Positions 36,667 to 45,591 of a DNA stretch of 64,000 bases are shown here, one piece after another. Position 1 is the first letter of the stretch. Every line of letters begins with the position of its first letter. A program made the translations under genes and the position numbers. This stretch comes from Cognatishimia activa (GTDB taxonomy: Bacteria > Pseudomonadota > Alphaproteobacteria > Rhodobacterales > Rhodobacteraceae): assembly GCF_017798205.1 (NCBI RefSeq), contig NZ_CP060010.1, positions 1,488,001 to 1,552,000 of the forward strand, given 5' to 3'. The notes under the pieces are model-generated. The model saw nothing but the letters and a program-made list of their open reading frames with translations. It was not told the DNA's origin and searched no databases.

Positions 36667-36691
36667 GTGAAATTATAGATGAAAATTTCAC
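36667..36691. promoter_or_regulatory. 25-bp operator-like repeat 2 upstream of the XRE-cupin gene
   Basis: Starts GTGAAATTA and ends GAAAATTTCAC; outer GTGAAA/TTTCAC arms are inverted, as in copy 1. It ends one base before the GGAG ribosome-binding site, so bound protein would block initiation; autoregulation is inferred. Confidence 0.6.
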
Positions 36692-36703
36692 GGAGCCCGG
36701 TCC

Positions 36704-37273
36704 ATGTACCAAGGCAGTCAGACACCTCAGACGCTCGGCGCAGATCTGCGCGCGTTGCGTAAGTCGCGTGGGCTGACGCTGGTCGAGGTTGCGGACGCTC
36801 TGGGACGCTCCGTCGGCTGGATGAGCCAGGTTGAACGCGACAAGTCGGATCCCTCGATCGGGGACTTGCGTGCTATCGCCAAAGCACTCGATGTGCCGAT
36901 GTCTATGCTCTTTGCTCATAAACATGTGCCTGCCGAAGAGGTCGGATACATCGTGCGTGCCGGAGCAAGACGGAAACTGGGCTCGGGCGATGTCGGCCTG
37001 ACCGAAGAATTGCTGTCACCCGATCTTACGGATGACTTTGAGGTCGTGCATTCCACTTTCGAACCCGGAAGCCGCATGGAACGCCCCGCGTCTCGACCCA
37101 CCCAAGAAGTTGGCTACGTGATGTCTGGCGGTTTGAACCTGCGGATCGGTGAGCGAGAGTTCACGGTCGAAGCGGGCGATAGCTTTCGCATCCGTGGCGA
37201 AGAATACGATTGGCACAATCCACATAACGAACCGGCGGTGGTGATCTGGGTGATCGCGCCGCCTGTCTACTGA
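36704..37273 (+). CDS. XRE-family regulator with C-terminal cupin
   Basis: Transcription regulator of 189 residues: helix-turn-helix at about 10-65 (LRALRKSRGLTLVEVADALG, then SVGWMSQVERDKSDPSI) and a cupin effector domain at about 110-187 (EVGYVMSGGLNLRIGEREFTVEAGDSFRI). XRE-cupin proteins usually sense small metabolites such as polyamines or amines. It is followed by 37 bases and then a dimethylglycine/sarcosine-type dehydrogenase, so control of methylamine or betaine breakdown is likely. Two repeats in its own promoter suggest self-control. Confidence 0.92.
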   Translation: MYQGSQTPQTLGADLRALRKSRGLTLVEVADALGRSVGWMSQVERDKSDPSIGDLRAIAKALDVPMSMLFAHKHVPAEEVGYIVRAGARRKLGSGDVGLTEELLSPDLTDDFEVVHSTFEPGSRMERPASRPTQEVGYVMSGGLNLRIGEREFTVEAGDSFRIRGEEYDWHNPHNEPAVVIWVIAPPVY

Positions 37274-37310
37274 GTACTCCGCTGCGGCGGTCATAGGTGA
37301 GGAAAACAAA

Positions 37311-39758
37311 ATGGCAGATCTACCCAAAAAAGCCCGCGTGGTGATTATTGGCGGCGGCGTTGTGGGCTGCTCGACATTGTATCATCTGGCGAAGAAGGGC
37401 TGGACCGACTGCGTTCTTATCGAAAAGAACGAACTCACGGCGGGCTCGACTTGGCACGCGGCAGGCAACGTTCCAACGTTCTCCACGTCTTGGGCGATCA
37501 TGAACATGCAGCGCTATTCCACAGAACTATACGCGCGTCTGGGCGAAGAGGTGGATTACCCGATGAACTACCATCAGTCGGGCTCGATCCGTTTGGCGCA
37601 TACCGATGAGCGCATGCAGGAATTTGAGCGCGCCTGTTCTATGGGCCGCTACCAAGGCATCCAGATGGAGATGTGGACGCCTGAGGAAACCAAAGAGCGT
37701 TATCCCTTCATGGAGACCCATGACCTCAAAGGTGTTCTCTATGACCCAACCGATGGCGACATCGATCCGGCTCAGTTGACCCAGGCGCTTGCGAAAGGTG
37801 CGCGTGACATGGGGCAAAAGATCGTGCGTTTTTGCCCGGCGTCTGGAGTGACCCAGCATGCAGATAAGACTTGGACGGTCCACACCGAGAAGGGCGACAT
37901 CGATTGTGACTATGTGGTGAACGCGGCGGGATACTACGCGCAGCGAGTCGGCGAATGGTTCCTGCCCTATGGGGGTCGCACCGTGCCGATGATGGTCATG
38001 AGCCACCAGTACCTGCTGACGGAAGAAATCCCCGAAGTCGAAGCATGGTCCAAAGAAAACGGTGGCAAACTGCCTCTGATGCGCGACGTGGATGTCTCTT
38101 ACTATCTGCGTCAGGAAAAGAACGGCTATAACCTTGGCCCTTACGAACCCAATTGTAAGGGCGAATGGATGGATGACGGCGATCCGATGCCCGATGACTT
38201 CAGCTTCCAGCTCTGGTCTGATGATCTGGACCGCATCGAGGACATCGTCACCGATGCCATGGAACGCGTGCCATTGATGGCGACCTCTGGCGTCAGCCGT
38301 GTGATCAACGGACCCATTCCATACGCCCCCGACGGGTTGCCTCTGATCGGCCCAATGCCGGGCGTAGACAACGCGTTCGAGGCCTGCGTCTTTACCTTCG
38401 GCATCGCGCAAGGCGGGGGAGCTGGCAAAGTCATGGCAGAATGGATCGTCGATGGCTTTACCGAATGGGATATGTGGGCGGTCGATCCACGGCGTTACAC
38501 CGACTACACCGATCAGGACTACTGCAACCAAAAAGGCATGGAAGTCTACGGCAACGAATACGCCATGCACTATCCACACCACGAATGGCCTGCGGCGCGT
38601 GACAAGAAACTCTCGCCGGTCCATGACCGCATCATCGCGGCTGGCGGCCAGATGGGTGTCTACAACGGCTGGGAGCGTGCGAACTGGTACGCCAAAGACG
38701 GCGACGACACTTCGCTGGAAGCAACCCACACCTGGGGCCGGTCTGGCCCGTGGGAGCAGCGCGTCAAAGAAGAATGCGAGGCAGTGCGCGACGGCTGCGG
38801 CGTGCTCGACCTGCCGGGTTTCTCGCGCTTCATCGTCAAAGGTGAAGGCACCGCCGAAGCGCTTCGTGGCCTTGTGACCGGTGGTCTTCCCAAAGTCGGC
38901 CGAATGAACCTCGTTTATATCTCTGACGATCGTGGTCGCATCCTCACAGAAATGTCCTGCATCCGCATGGGCGAGGACGAGTTCCTTATGATCACTGCAG
39001 CCACGGCCCAGTGGCACGACCGAGACATCCTGCGCGCCGCAATGCCTGCAACCACCAGCATCGAAGATGTGACCACCACGCGCGATACGCTGATCGTCAC
39101 GGGCCCAACCTCTCGTGACGTGCTCGCAGGCCTCTGCGATGCGGACCTGTCAACGGGTTGGCTAACCCACCAAGCCGCCACTGTCGCGGGCCAACCGGCT
39201 TACCTCATCCGCGTCTCCTTCGCCGGAGAACTCGGCTGGGAGGTTCATGCGCTGAACGAACATATGCCTGCGATCTATGACGCCATTATTGAAGCGGGCG
39301 CAAAACCCTTCGGCATGTACGCGCTGAACTCGCTGCGTATCGAAAAAGGCTACCGTGCTTGGAAAGGCGATCTCTCGACCGACTACTCCTTGCTTGAGGG
39401 CGGTCTTGGTCGCTTCGTCAAACTCGACAAACCTCAGGACTTCCCCGGCAAAGCTGCGATCCTCAACGAGAAGCTACAAGGCGTCAAAAAGACCTTTGTC
39501 ACGCTGGTGGTTGAGGCAGGTGATGCAGACGCGCCTTACATGTCCTGCATCTGGAAAGGTGACGAGATCATCGGTGAAACCACCTCTGGCGCATGGGGCT
39601 ATCGTGTGAATGCTTCCATCGCTTTGGGCATGATCAAGCCTGAACACGCAGAGCCAGGCACAGAGCTCGAAGTCGAAATCTACGGTCAAAAATACAAAGC
39701 GACCGTGCAGAAAGACGAACCGCTCTGGGATCCCGCAAACGAGCGTCTGCGCGCCTGA
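37311..39758 (+). CDS. FAD-dependent demethylating dehydrogenase with GcvT-like folate domain (dimethylglycine/sarcosine dehydrogenase-like), copy 1
   Basis: An 815-residue two-part enzyme. The N-terminal DAO domain has ARVVIIGGGVVGCSTLYHLA and GSTWHAAGN, where His is the usual site of covalent FAD linkage in this family; the C-terminal half is a GcvT-like aminomethyltransferase domain (about 430-800) that passes the methyl carbon to tetrahydrofolate. Family members oxidise dimethylglycine, sarcosine or related N-methyl amines. The next paralog at 41763 shares the start MADLP-KARVVIIGGGV but differs strongly in the substrate region (NVPTFSTSW here, LIAQLRATAN there), so the substrates probably differ. 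Substrate is inferred from family and context. Confidence 0.9.
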   Translation: MADLPKKARVVIIGGGVVGCSTLYHLAKKGWTDCVLIEKNELTAGSTWHAAGNVPTFSTSWAIMNMQRYSTELYARLGEEVDYPMNYHQSGSIRLAHTDERMQEFERACSMGRYQGIQMEMWTPEETKERYPFMETHDLKGVLYDPTDGDIDPAQLTQALAKGARDMGQKIVRFCPASGVTQHADKTWTVHTEKGDIDCDYVVNAAGYYAQRVGEWFLPYGGRTVPMMVMSHQYLLTEEIPEVEAWSKENGGKLPLMRDVDVSYYLRQEKNGYNLGPYEPNCKGEWMDDGDPMPDDFSFQLWSDDLDRIEDIVTDAMERVPLMATSGVSRVINGPIPYAPDGLPLIGPMPGVDNAFEACVFTFGIAQGGGAGKVMAEWIVDGFTEWDMWAVDPRRYTDYTDQDYCNQKGMEVYGNEYAMHYPHHEWPAARDKKLSPVHDRIIAAGGQMGVYNGWERANWYAKDGDDTSLEATHTWGRSGPWEQRVKEECEAVRDGCGVLDLPGFSRFIVKGEGTAEALRGLVTGGLPKVGRMNLVYISDDRGRILTEMSCIRMGEDEFLMITAATAQWHDRDILRAAMPATTSIEDVTTTRDTLIVTGPTSRDVLAGLCDADLSTGWLTHQAATVAGQPAYLIRVSFAGELGWEVHALNEHMPAIYDAIIEAGAKPFGMYALNSLRIEKGYRAWKGDLSTDYSLLEGGLGRFVKLDKPQDFPGKAAILNEKLQGVKKTFVTLVVEAGDADAPYMSCIWKGDEIIGETTSGAWGYRVNASIALGMIKPEHAEPGTELEVEIYGQKYKATVQKDEPLWDPANERLRA

Positions 39759-39760
39759 GG

Positions 39761-39822
39761 TTTCTCTTGCCATAAATATCCCGGGGGAGGGCCATAGGCC
39801 CGGGGGCAGCGCCCCCTCCCGG
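39761..39822 (-). repeat. Dispersed extragenic repeat, copy D (inverted)
   Basis: On the minus strand a GC-rich palindromic part (GGGGGCGCTGCCCCC) leads to the core GGGATATTTATGGCAAGAGA. It fills the gap between the dehydrogenase stop and the methyltransferase start. Confidence 0.75.
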
Positions 39823-39841
39823 ACCACAACCGGAGACCGAC

Positions 39842-40723
39842 ATGTCAGATATCACGATCCTCGACGGAGGCATGGGCCAGGAGCTCATCTCGCGCTCGCC
39901 AGATGAGCCAACCCCTCTGTTTGGGACCCAGATCCTGATTGATCATCCTCAGATCGTTTCGGATGTGCATGCGGATTACTTTGCGGCTGGCGCTGATATT
40001 GCAACCACCAATAGCTATGCCCTATTGCACGATCGTCTCGAAAAGCACGATCTCGATCATCGTTTCCATGAGCTCCACCATGCAGCCTGCAATGCCGCCA
40101 TCGCTGCGCGGGATGCCTATGGCGCGGGGAAGGTTGCCGGCTCCATCGGTCCGCTCGGCTGGTCCTATCGCGCAGATATGGCCCCGCCCATCGATGAGGC
40201 CGCCGCGCTCTATGCGGAAATCGCGGTGTTGCAAGCGCCGATGGTCGACATGATCATGTGCGAAACCATGTCTGGACTGGATCAGGCTGAGGGGGCTTTG
40301 AAGGGCGCAAAACAGGGCGACAAACCGGTGTGGATCTGTTGCTCGGTCGATGATGAAGACGGCACAAAGTTCCGCAATGGCGATCCTATTGAGGGCATCC
40401 TAAAGCTCGCCGAAACATACGAGCCTGCTGCCGTTTTGATCAATTGTTCGATCCCCGAAGCCGTCAGTCAGGCGTTGCCTCTGATTTCAAACAAAGGCAT
40501 CCCGACCGGCGCCTATGCCAATGGCTTTACCAAGATCACCAAAGAGTTTGCATCAGGGCAAACCTCGGTCGACCTTTTGCAAGCGCGTCAGGATCTGACG
40601 CCTGCGGCCTATGCCGACTTCACGGAGCGCTGGGCCGAGATGGGCGCGACGATCATCGGCGGCTGCTGCGAAGTGGGACCCGGACATATTGCTGAGGTCG
40701 CCAAAAGGTTCCGCCATGGCTGA
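39842..40723 (+). CDS. Homocysteine S-methyltransferase family protein
   Basis: Zinc methyltransferase of 293 residues. It begins ITILDGGMGQELI, and the three zinc cysteines are in LINCSIPEA and GGCCEVGPGHI, as in betaine- and S-methylmethionine-homocysteine methyltransferases. With the neighbouring dimethylglycine-dehydrogenase-like enzymes, betaine to dimethylglycine plus methionine is the most natural reaction, but other donors are possible. The 3' end overlaps the GlxA-type regulator gene by eight bases, so they are coupled. Confidence 0.9.
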   Translation: MSDITILDGGMGQELISRSPDEPTPLFGTQILIDHPQIVSDVHADYFAAGADIATTNSYALLHDRLEKHDLDHRFHELHHAACNAAIAARDAYGAGKVAGSIGPLGWSYRADMAPPIDEAAALYAEIAVLQAPMVDMIMCETMSGLDQAEGALKGAKQGDKPVWICCSVDDEDGTKFRNGDPIEGILKLAETYEPAAVLINCSIPEAVSQALPLISNKGIPTGAYANGFTKITKEFASGQTSVDLLQARQDLTPAAYADFTERWAEMGATIIGGCCEVGPGHIAEVAKRFRHG

Positions 40724-41738
40724 GGCGGTGAAGCAGAATACCTGGCACGTTGATGTTCTGCTCAGCGATGGCTTTGTGCTGTCAGAGCTGGCGGCCGTGA
40801 CGGATATTTTGCGGATCACCAACCGGACATTGGCGACGCAGCATTTCTCTTGGACGCATCGATCCATTGGCGGCGGCACGCGGAAAAACCCGAGTGAGAT
40901 TTCTGTGGAAACCCAAGAGGTGCCGACGACTCCGACGGCCGACTTTCTCTTCGTCTTGGGCAATGCGCATGCCGAGAGCTGCGACTTGGCCCCGTCCTCA
41001 GTAATTCGCTCGTACGTAAGTCGTGGTGCCAAAGTCTATCTTCTGGCCGAGGCCGCCGCACAGTTCATCGCGCGGGATAACAACCTATCTCAACGGGCAA
41101 CTCATTGGGAAAACGCAAATCTCTTCTGGGAGAAATACGGCACGTTCGAAAGCGAAAACGCTTTGGCGGTCGATGACGGTGCCATCGTCACCTGCGCTGG
41201 TATGGGGGCCACCGTCGACGTCATGCTGGTCTTGATCGGGGATCTCTTGGGCAAGGCCGTGCAAATCAACGTCGCCAATATCATGCTGCATGAATCCGTG
41301 CGTGGTTTTGGCACCTTGCAGCCGGGTCAGGAAAGCGTCTCGCGCGCGACCGGTGATTTTGAGCTCGACCAAAGCATCGCGCTGATGCACCAACACATCG
41401 ACGACCCGCTGTCCATTGCCGAGATCAACGACAATATCGGCACCTCCCCCCGCGCGCTTGAGCGGAAATTCAAATCCCATGTCGGCACATCACCGAGCGC
41501 GTTCTACCGAAAAATTCGCCTGCATCGCGCCAATAACCTCTTGGTAAACACCACCATGAGCGTCACAGATATTGGCGTGGCCTGCGGCTTTGGCAGCGGA
41601 TTTTCCAACCGCTACAAAAAGGTCTTTGGCGTCACGCCAAATCAAGTGCGCAAACGGGTTCAAACCGACACTTGCAAAAACACGTCAAATTTGACGGAAA
41701 CGAAAGATTTCACGACCAGCAACCCTGCTAGTCCGTGA
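40716..41738 (+). CDS. GlxA-family AraC-type regulator (DJ-1/PfpI plus HTH)
   Basis: Transcription activator of 340 residues: an N-terminal DJ-1/PfpI-like domain (about 8-190) and a C-terminal AraC helix-turn-helix pair (NIGTSPRALERKFKSHVG, then VTDIGVACGFGSGFSNRYKK). The same architecture is found in GbdR, SouR and CdhR of Pseudomonas, which sense glycine betaine, sarcosine and carnitine; this is established for those proteins and inferred here. ATG 40716 has AAAAGG upstream, inside the methyltransferase gene. It lies between the two dehydrogenases. Confidence 0.92.
   Translation: MAEAVKQNTWHVDVLLSDGFVLSELAAVTDILRITNRTLATQHFSWTHRSIGGGTRKNPSEISVETQEVPTTPTADFLFVLGNAHAESCDLAPSSVIRSYVSRGAKVYLLAEAAAQFIARDNNLSQRATHWENANLFWEKYGTFESENALAVDDGAIVTCAGMGATVDVMLVLIGDLLGKAVQINVANIMLHESVRGFGTLQPGQESVSRATGDFELDQSIALMHQHIDDPLSIAEINDNIGTSPRALERKFKSHVGTSPSAFYRKIRLHRANNLLVNTTMSVTDIGVACGFGSGFSNRYKKVFGVTPNQVRKRVQTDTCKNTSNLTETKDFTTSNPASP
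41683..41696. promoter_or_regulatory. Perfect 14-bp palindrome upstream of the second dehydrogenase
   Basis: CGTCAAATTTGACG reads the same on both strands and lies 67-80 bases before the ATG at 41763, within the last codons of the regulator gene. Operator function is a guess from position and symmetry. Confidence 0.4.
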
Positions 41739-41762
41739 CGAGTTCAATCAGGAGACCCTAAG

Positions 41763-44216
41763 ATGGCTGACCTCCCTACCAAAGCCCGTGTTGTCATTAT
41801 CGGTGGCGGCGTTATCGGTTGTTCCGTGGCCTATCACCTGACCAAAAAGGGGTGGAACGATGTGGTCCTTTTGGAACGCAAACAGCTGACATCAGGCACC
41901 ACATGGCATGCGGCGGGCCTGATTGCGCAGCTGCGGGCGACGGCAAATATGACCAAGCTCGCGAAGTATTCCCAAGAACTCTATGGTTCGCTTGAAGAAG
42001 AGACGGGTGTTGCGACAGGCTTTAAACGGGTTGGCTCGATCACCGTAGCTCTCACTGAGGAGCGCAAGGAAGAGATCTATCGTCAGGCGGCTATGGCGCG
42101 TGCTTTTGGCGTAGAGGTCGAAGAAATCAGCAACGAACGCGTTGCCGAGATGTATCCGCATCTGAACCTCGAAGACGTGAAAGGCGCGGTCTATCTACCG
42201 CTTGATGGGCAAGGGGATCCGGCGAACATCGCTTTGGCGCTGGCCAAAGGCGCGCGGCAACGCGGCGGCATCGTCAAGGAACGCATCAAAGTCACCGAGA
42301 TCGTAAAATCTGGCCGCAAGGTCACTGGCGTCGATTGGGTGTCAGATGACGGCAAAGACAGCGGCCACATCGAATGCGACATGATCGTGAACTGTGCGGG
42401 CATGTGGGGACATGAAGTCGGTCGCAAGGCGGGCGTCAACGTCCCGCTGCATGCCTGTGAGCACTTCTACATCGTGACCGAAGCCATCGAGGGCCTGACC
42501 CAGCTTCCGGTCCTGCGGGTGCCGGATGAATGCGCGTATTACAAAGAAGATGCGGGCAAGATGCTGCTCGGCGCATTTGAACCTAATGCGAAACCATGGG
42601 CCATGGACGGCATTCCCGACAGCTTTGAATTTGACCAGCTGCCCGAGGATTTCGATCACTTCGAGCCGATCCTGGAGAACGCCGTCAACCGCATGCCGAT
42701 GCTGGCTGAGGCTGGTATTCACACCTTCTTCAACGGCCCCGAGAGCTTTACGCCGGATGACGCCTACCACCTCGGCCTTGCGCCCGAGATGGACAATGTC
42801 TGGGTTGCCGCAGGTTTCAATTCTATCGGCATTCAATCCGCTGGCGGCGCGGGCATGGCGCTCGCGGAATGGATGGATACGGGTGCGAAACCCTTTGATC
42901 TGGGCGATGTGGACATCAGTCGGATGCAGCCGTTCCAAGGCAACAAAAAGTACCTCTTTGAACGCTCCAAAGAGACGCTGGGCCTGCTTTATGCCGACCA
43001 CTTCCCCTATCGCCAGAAAGAAACCGCACGCGGCGTGCGGCGCACGCCCTTCCACCATCACCTGATGGCCAATGGCGCTGTGATGGGAGAACTCGCCGGC
43101 TGGGAGCGCGCCAATTGGTTCGCAAATCCGGGCCAAGAACGCGAATATCAATACAGCTGGAAACGCCAGAACTGGTTTGAAAACTCCGCCGCCGAGCACC
43201 GGGCCGTACGCGAGAATGTCGGCATGTATGATATGTCGTCTTTCGGCAAAATCCGCGTCGAAGGGCCGGATGCCATGGCCTTCATGAACTACATTGGCGG
43301 CGGCGACTATGACGTGCCTGTCGGCAAAATCGTCTACACGCAGTTCCTCAATCACACCGGAGGCATCGAGGCTGATGTTACCGTCACGCGCCTCTCGGAA
43401 ACCGCCTATATCGTCGTGACCCCAGCGGCCACACGTCTGGCAGATCAAACATGGATGATGCGCCATAAAGGTGATTTCAACGTGGTGCTGACCGACGTCA
43501 CCGCAGGCGAAGGCGTCTTGGCCGTCATGGGACCAAACGCGCGCAAGCTGCTTGAAAAAGTCTCACCCAACGATTTCTCAAACGCCGTGAACCCCTTTGG
43601 CACCGCCCAAGAGATCGAGATCGGCATGGGCCTCGCCCGCGCGCACCGGGTGACCTATGTCGGCGAGCTCGGCTGGGAGATCTATGCGAGCGCTGATCAG
43701 GCAGGCCATGTCTTTGAAACGCTCTATGAGGCGGGTCAAGACATGGGCCTCAAGCTCTGCGGCATGCATATGATGGACAGCTGCCGGATCGAGAAGGGCT
43801 TCCGCCACTTTGGCCACGACATCACCTGCGAAGACCACGTGGTTGATGCTGGGCTGGGCTTTGCTGTGAAAGTCGACAAAGGCAGCGACTTCATAGGCCG
43901 CGAGGCCGTCGTGCATCGCAAGGAATTCGGCCCCAAGGCGCGCCTGTTGCAGTTCAAACTGACCGATCCAGAGCCGCTTTTGTTCCACAACGAACCCATC
44001 ATCCGTGACGGCGAATATGTGGGTTATGTCAGCTCTGGCAACTACGGCCATACGCTGGGTGGCGCCATCGGCATGGGCTATGTGCCTTGCGAAGGCGAGA
44101 AGGGCGCCGACGTTCTGGCCTCGACCTATGAGATCGACGTCATGGGCACAAAGGTGCGCGCTGAGGCATCTTTGAAGCCCATGTATGATCCGAAATCCGA
44201 GCGCGTAAAGGTCTAG
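41763..44216 (+). CDS. FAD-dependent demethylating dehydrogenase with GcvT-like folate domain, copy 2
   Basis: An 817-residue paralog of the enzyme at 37311. It has FAD motif ARVVIIGGGVIGCSVAYHLT, the covalent-FAD type GTTWHAAGLIAQLRATANMT, a GIQSAGGAGMALAEWM segment, and a C-terminal GcvT-like domain ending in VMGTKVRAEASLKPMYDP. The GLIAQLR region is closer to the common dimethylglycine/sarcosine dehydrogenase pattern than copy 1. It is probably controlled by the regulator just upstream. The two enzymes could act in sequence on dimethylglycine and sarcosine, which is inference. Confidence 0.9.
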   Translation: MADLPTKARVVIIGGGVIGCSVAYHLTKKGWNDVVLLERKQLTSGTTWHAAGLIAQLRATANMTKLAKYSQELYGSLEEETGVATGFKRVGSITVALTEERKEEIYRQAAMARAFGVEVEEISNERVAEMYPHLNLEDVKGAVYLPLDGQGDPANIALALAKGARQRGGIVKERIKVTEIVKSGRKVTGVDWVSDDGKDSGHIECDMIVNCAGMWGHEVGRKAGVNVPLHACEHFYIVTEAIEGLTQLPVLRVPDECAYYKEDAGKMLLGAFEPNAKPWAMDGIPDSFEFDQLPEDFDHFEPILENAVNRMPMLAEAGIHTFFNGPESFTPDDAYHLGLAPEMDNVWVAAGFNSIGIQSAGGAGMALAEWMDTGAKPFDLGDVDISRMQPFQGNKKYLFERSKETLGLLYADHFPYRQKETARGVRRTPFHHHLMANGAVMGELAGWERANWFANPGQEREYQYSWKRQNWFENSAAEHRAVRENVGMYDMSSFGKIRVEGPDAMAFMNYIGGGDYDVPVGKIVYTQFLNHTGGIEADVTVTRLSETAYIVVTPAATRLADQTWMMRHKGDFNVVLTDVTAGEGVLAVMGPNARKLLEKVSPNDFSNAVNPFGTAQEIEIGMGLARAHRVTYVGELGWEIYASADQAGHVFETLYEAGQDMGLKLCGMHMMDSCRIEKGFRHFGHDITCEDHVVDAGLGFAVKVDKGSDFIGREAVVHRKEFGPKARLLQFKLTDPEPLLFHNEPIIRDGEYVGYVSSGNYGHTLGGAIGMGYVPCEGEKGADVLASTYEIDVMGTKVRAEASLKPMYDPKSERVKV

Positions 44217-44527
44217 TGGTTCATTGGCCCTTCGGGGCGATATCGATCCATGACCTGATCCAGCATCCGGTTTGTGATCTCGGGATTTTCCGCCTGTAAG
44301 CAAGGCAGCAGCACGGCTTTGTTCATGCGCTGCCGTTGCCCGCTTGGGTTCTTGTCCTTGGCAGGCTGCACGTCGGCAAAACACTGCACAAAGACCTCCT
44401 CAGAGATATTGAGATCGGCCGCGATCAGATCGGTTGGCCGGTTTCCGCGTTCGGCATTCGGAATGGCCGCACTGGCGAGGCTAAGGCCTCCGGAGACGAA
44501 GATAACGGCGTAAACGAGAGTGCGCAT
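44213..44527 (-). CDS. Small secreted protein of unknown function
   Basis: A 104-residue protein with a signal peptide (MRTLVYAVIFVSGGLSLASAA). The mature part, IPNAERGNRPTDLIAADLNISEEVFVQCFADVQPA, has two Cys (about residues 49 and 76) that might pair. I do not recognise it as a named family. GAGGA lies before the ATG. It overlaps the end of the dehydrogenase gene by four bases on the opposite strand and is divergent from rarD. Confidence 0.75.
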   Translation of the reverse strand: MRTLVYAVIFVSGGLSLASAAIPNAERGNRPTDLIAADLNISEEVFVQCFADVQPAKDKNPSGQRQRMNKAVLLPCLQAENPEITNRMLDQVMDRYRPEGPMNH

Positions 44528-44660
44528 GATGTCCTCTTTGGTCTGCTCAGGAGTGATACGGACCCATCACGAAATTCCGTCGCGGAGATCACAAAATTTC
44601 ATCAACCGAGCGCTTTCCATAACCGCCCAGACCTGCGCTAATACCTGCCGGAGGAGCGAC

Positions 44661-45560
44661 ATGGCTCAAAGCGCGACAGTCACGAACAAAGACACCCCGC
44701 AAGGTCTGGGTTTTGCGGTTTCGGCTTATTTCATGTGGGGGTTCCTGCCGCTCTATATGAAACTCGTGGCTCATATTCCTTCGGTCGAAGTCGTCGCCCA
44801 TCGGATCATCTGGTCCGTTCCCATTGCCGGTCTATTGCTGGTGATCCTGCGTCGCACCGATGCTCTGCGTGAGGCTCTGACGTCGCCGAAAACCTTGGCG
44901 CTTGGGGCGCTGACGGCGGCGTTGATTTCGGTGAACTGGGCGATTTATGTCTATTCGATTGCCACCGATCGCGCAGTGGATTCAGCGCTTGGGTATTACA
45001 TCAATCCGCTGTTCTCAGTTCTATTAGGCGCGATCTTGCTGCGAGAACGCCCCACGCGCGCGCAAACTGTGGCCATCGGCCTAGCTGGCCTTGCCGTTCT
45101 GGTGCTTTTCGTGACCGCCTCGCGCCCGCCTTGGATCCCGATCAGCTTGATGCTGACCTGGGGATTTTACGCCTATTGCAAAAAATCCCTGCCGATTGGT
45201 CCCAACCAGGGCTTCATGCTCGAGGTTCTGATCCTCTCGATCCCGGCGATCCCCTATGTCGCTTATCTATATTCAACGGGGCAGGGATATTTTCTAACTG
45301 ATCTTAGCAACACCTGGCTGTTGATCGGCTGCGGCGTTGTCACGGCGGTGCCACTGATCGTCTATGCCAATGGCGCCAAACTCTTGCGTCTGAGCACCAT
45401 TGCCATTCTCCAATACATCGCGCCGTCGATGATCTTTATTATCGCCGTCTTTGTCTTTGGAGAGACCATCGACACCGGCCGCATGATTGCCTTCCCTCTG
45501 ATCTGGTTGGCGCTGATCATCTATACCACCTCAATGATCCGCGAGATGCGCAAGGGTTGA
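44661..45560 (+). CDS. rarD: EamA-family transporter RarD
   Basis: Inner-membrane drug/metabolite transporter of 299 residues with about ten helices in two EamA repeats. The start TPQGLGFAVSAYFMWGFLPLYMKLV and ISVNWAIYVYSIATDRAVDSALGYYINPL are diagnostic of RarD (linked to chloramphenicol sensitivity in E. coli, with no settled substrate). I use ATG 44661, preceded by GGAGGAG; the frame extends to 44520. It is followed after 31 bases by a pseudouridine synthase gene. Confidence 0.92.
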   Translation: MAQSATVTNKDTPQGLGFAVSAYFMWGFLPLYMKLVAHIPSVEVVAHRIIWSVPIAGLLLVILRRTDALREALTSPKTLALGALTAALISVNWAIYVYSIATDRAVDSALGYYINPLFSVLLGAILLRERPTRAQTVAIGLAGLAVLVLFVTASRPPWIPISLMLTWGFYAYCKKSLPIGPNQGFMLEVLILSIPAIPYVAYLYSTGQGYFLTDLSNTWLLIGCGVVTAVPLIVYANGAKLLRLSTIAILQYIAPSMIFIIAVFVFGETIDTGRMIAFPLIWLALIIYTTSMIREMRKG

Positions 45561-45591
45561 GGCCGTCCCGCCATCCGCGTAGAGAGCGGTC

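Noticed and set aside
37527-39017. A 496-codon open frame antisense to the first dehydrogenase
   Set aside because: Antisense shadow; composition reflects codon bias of the real gene.
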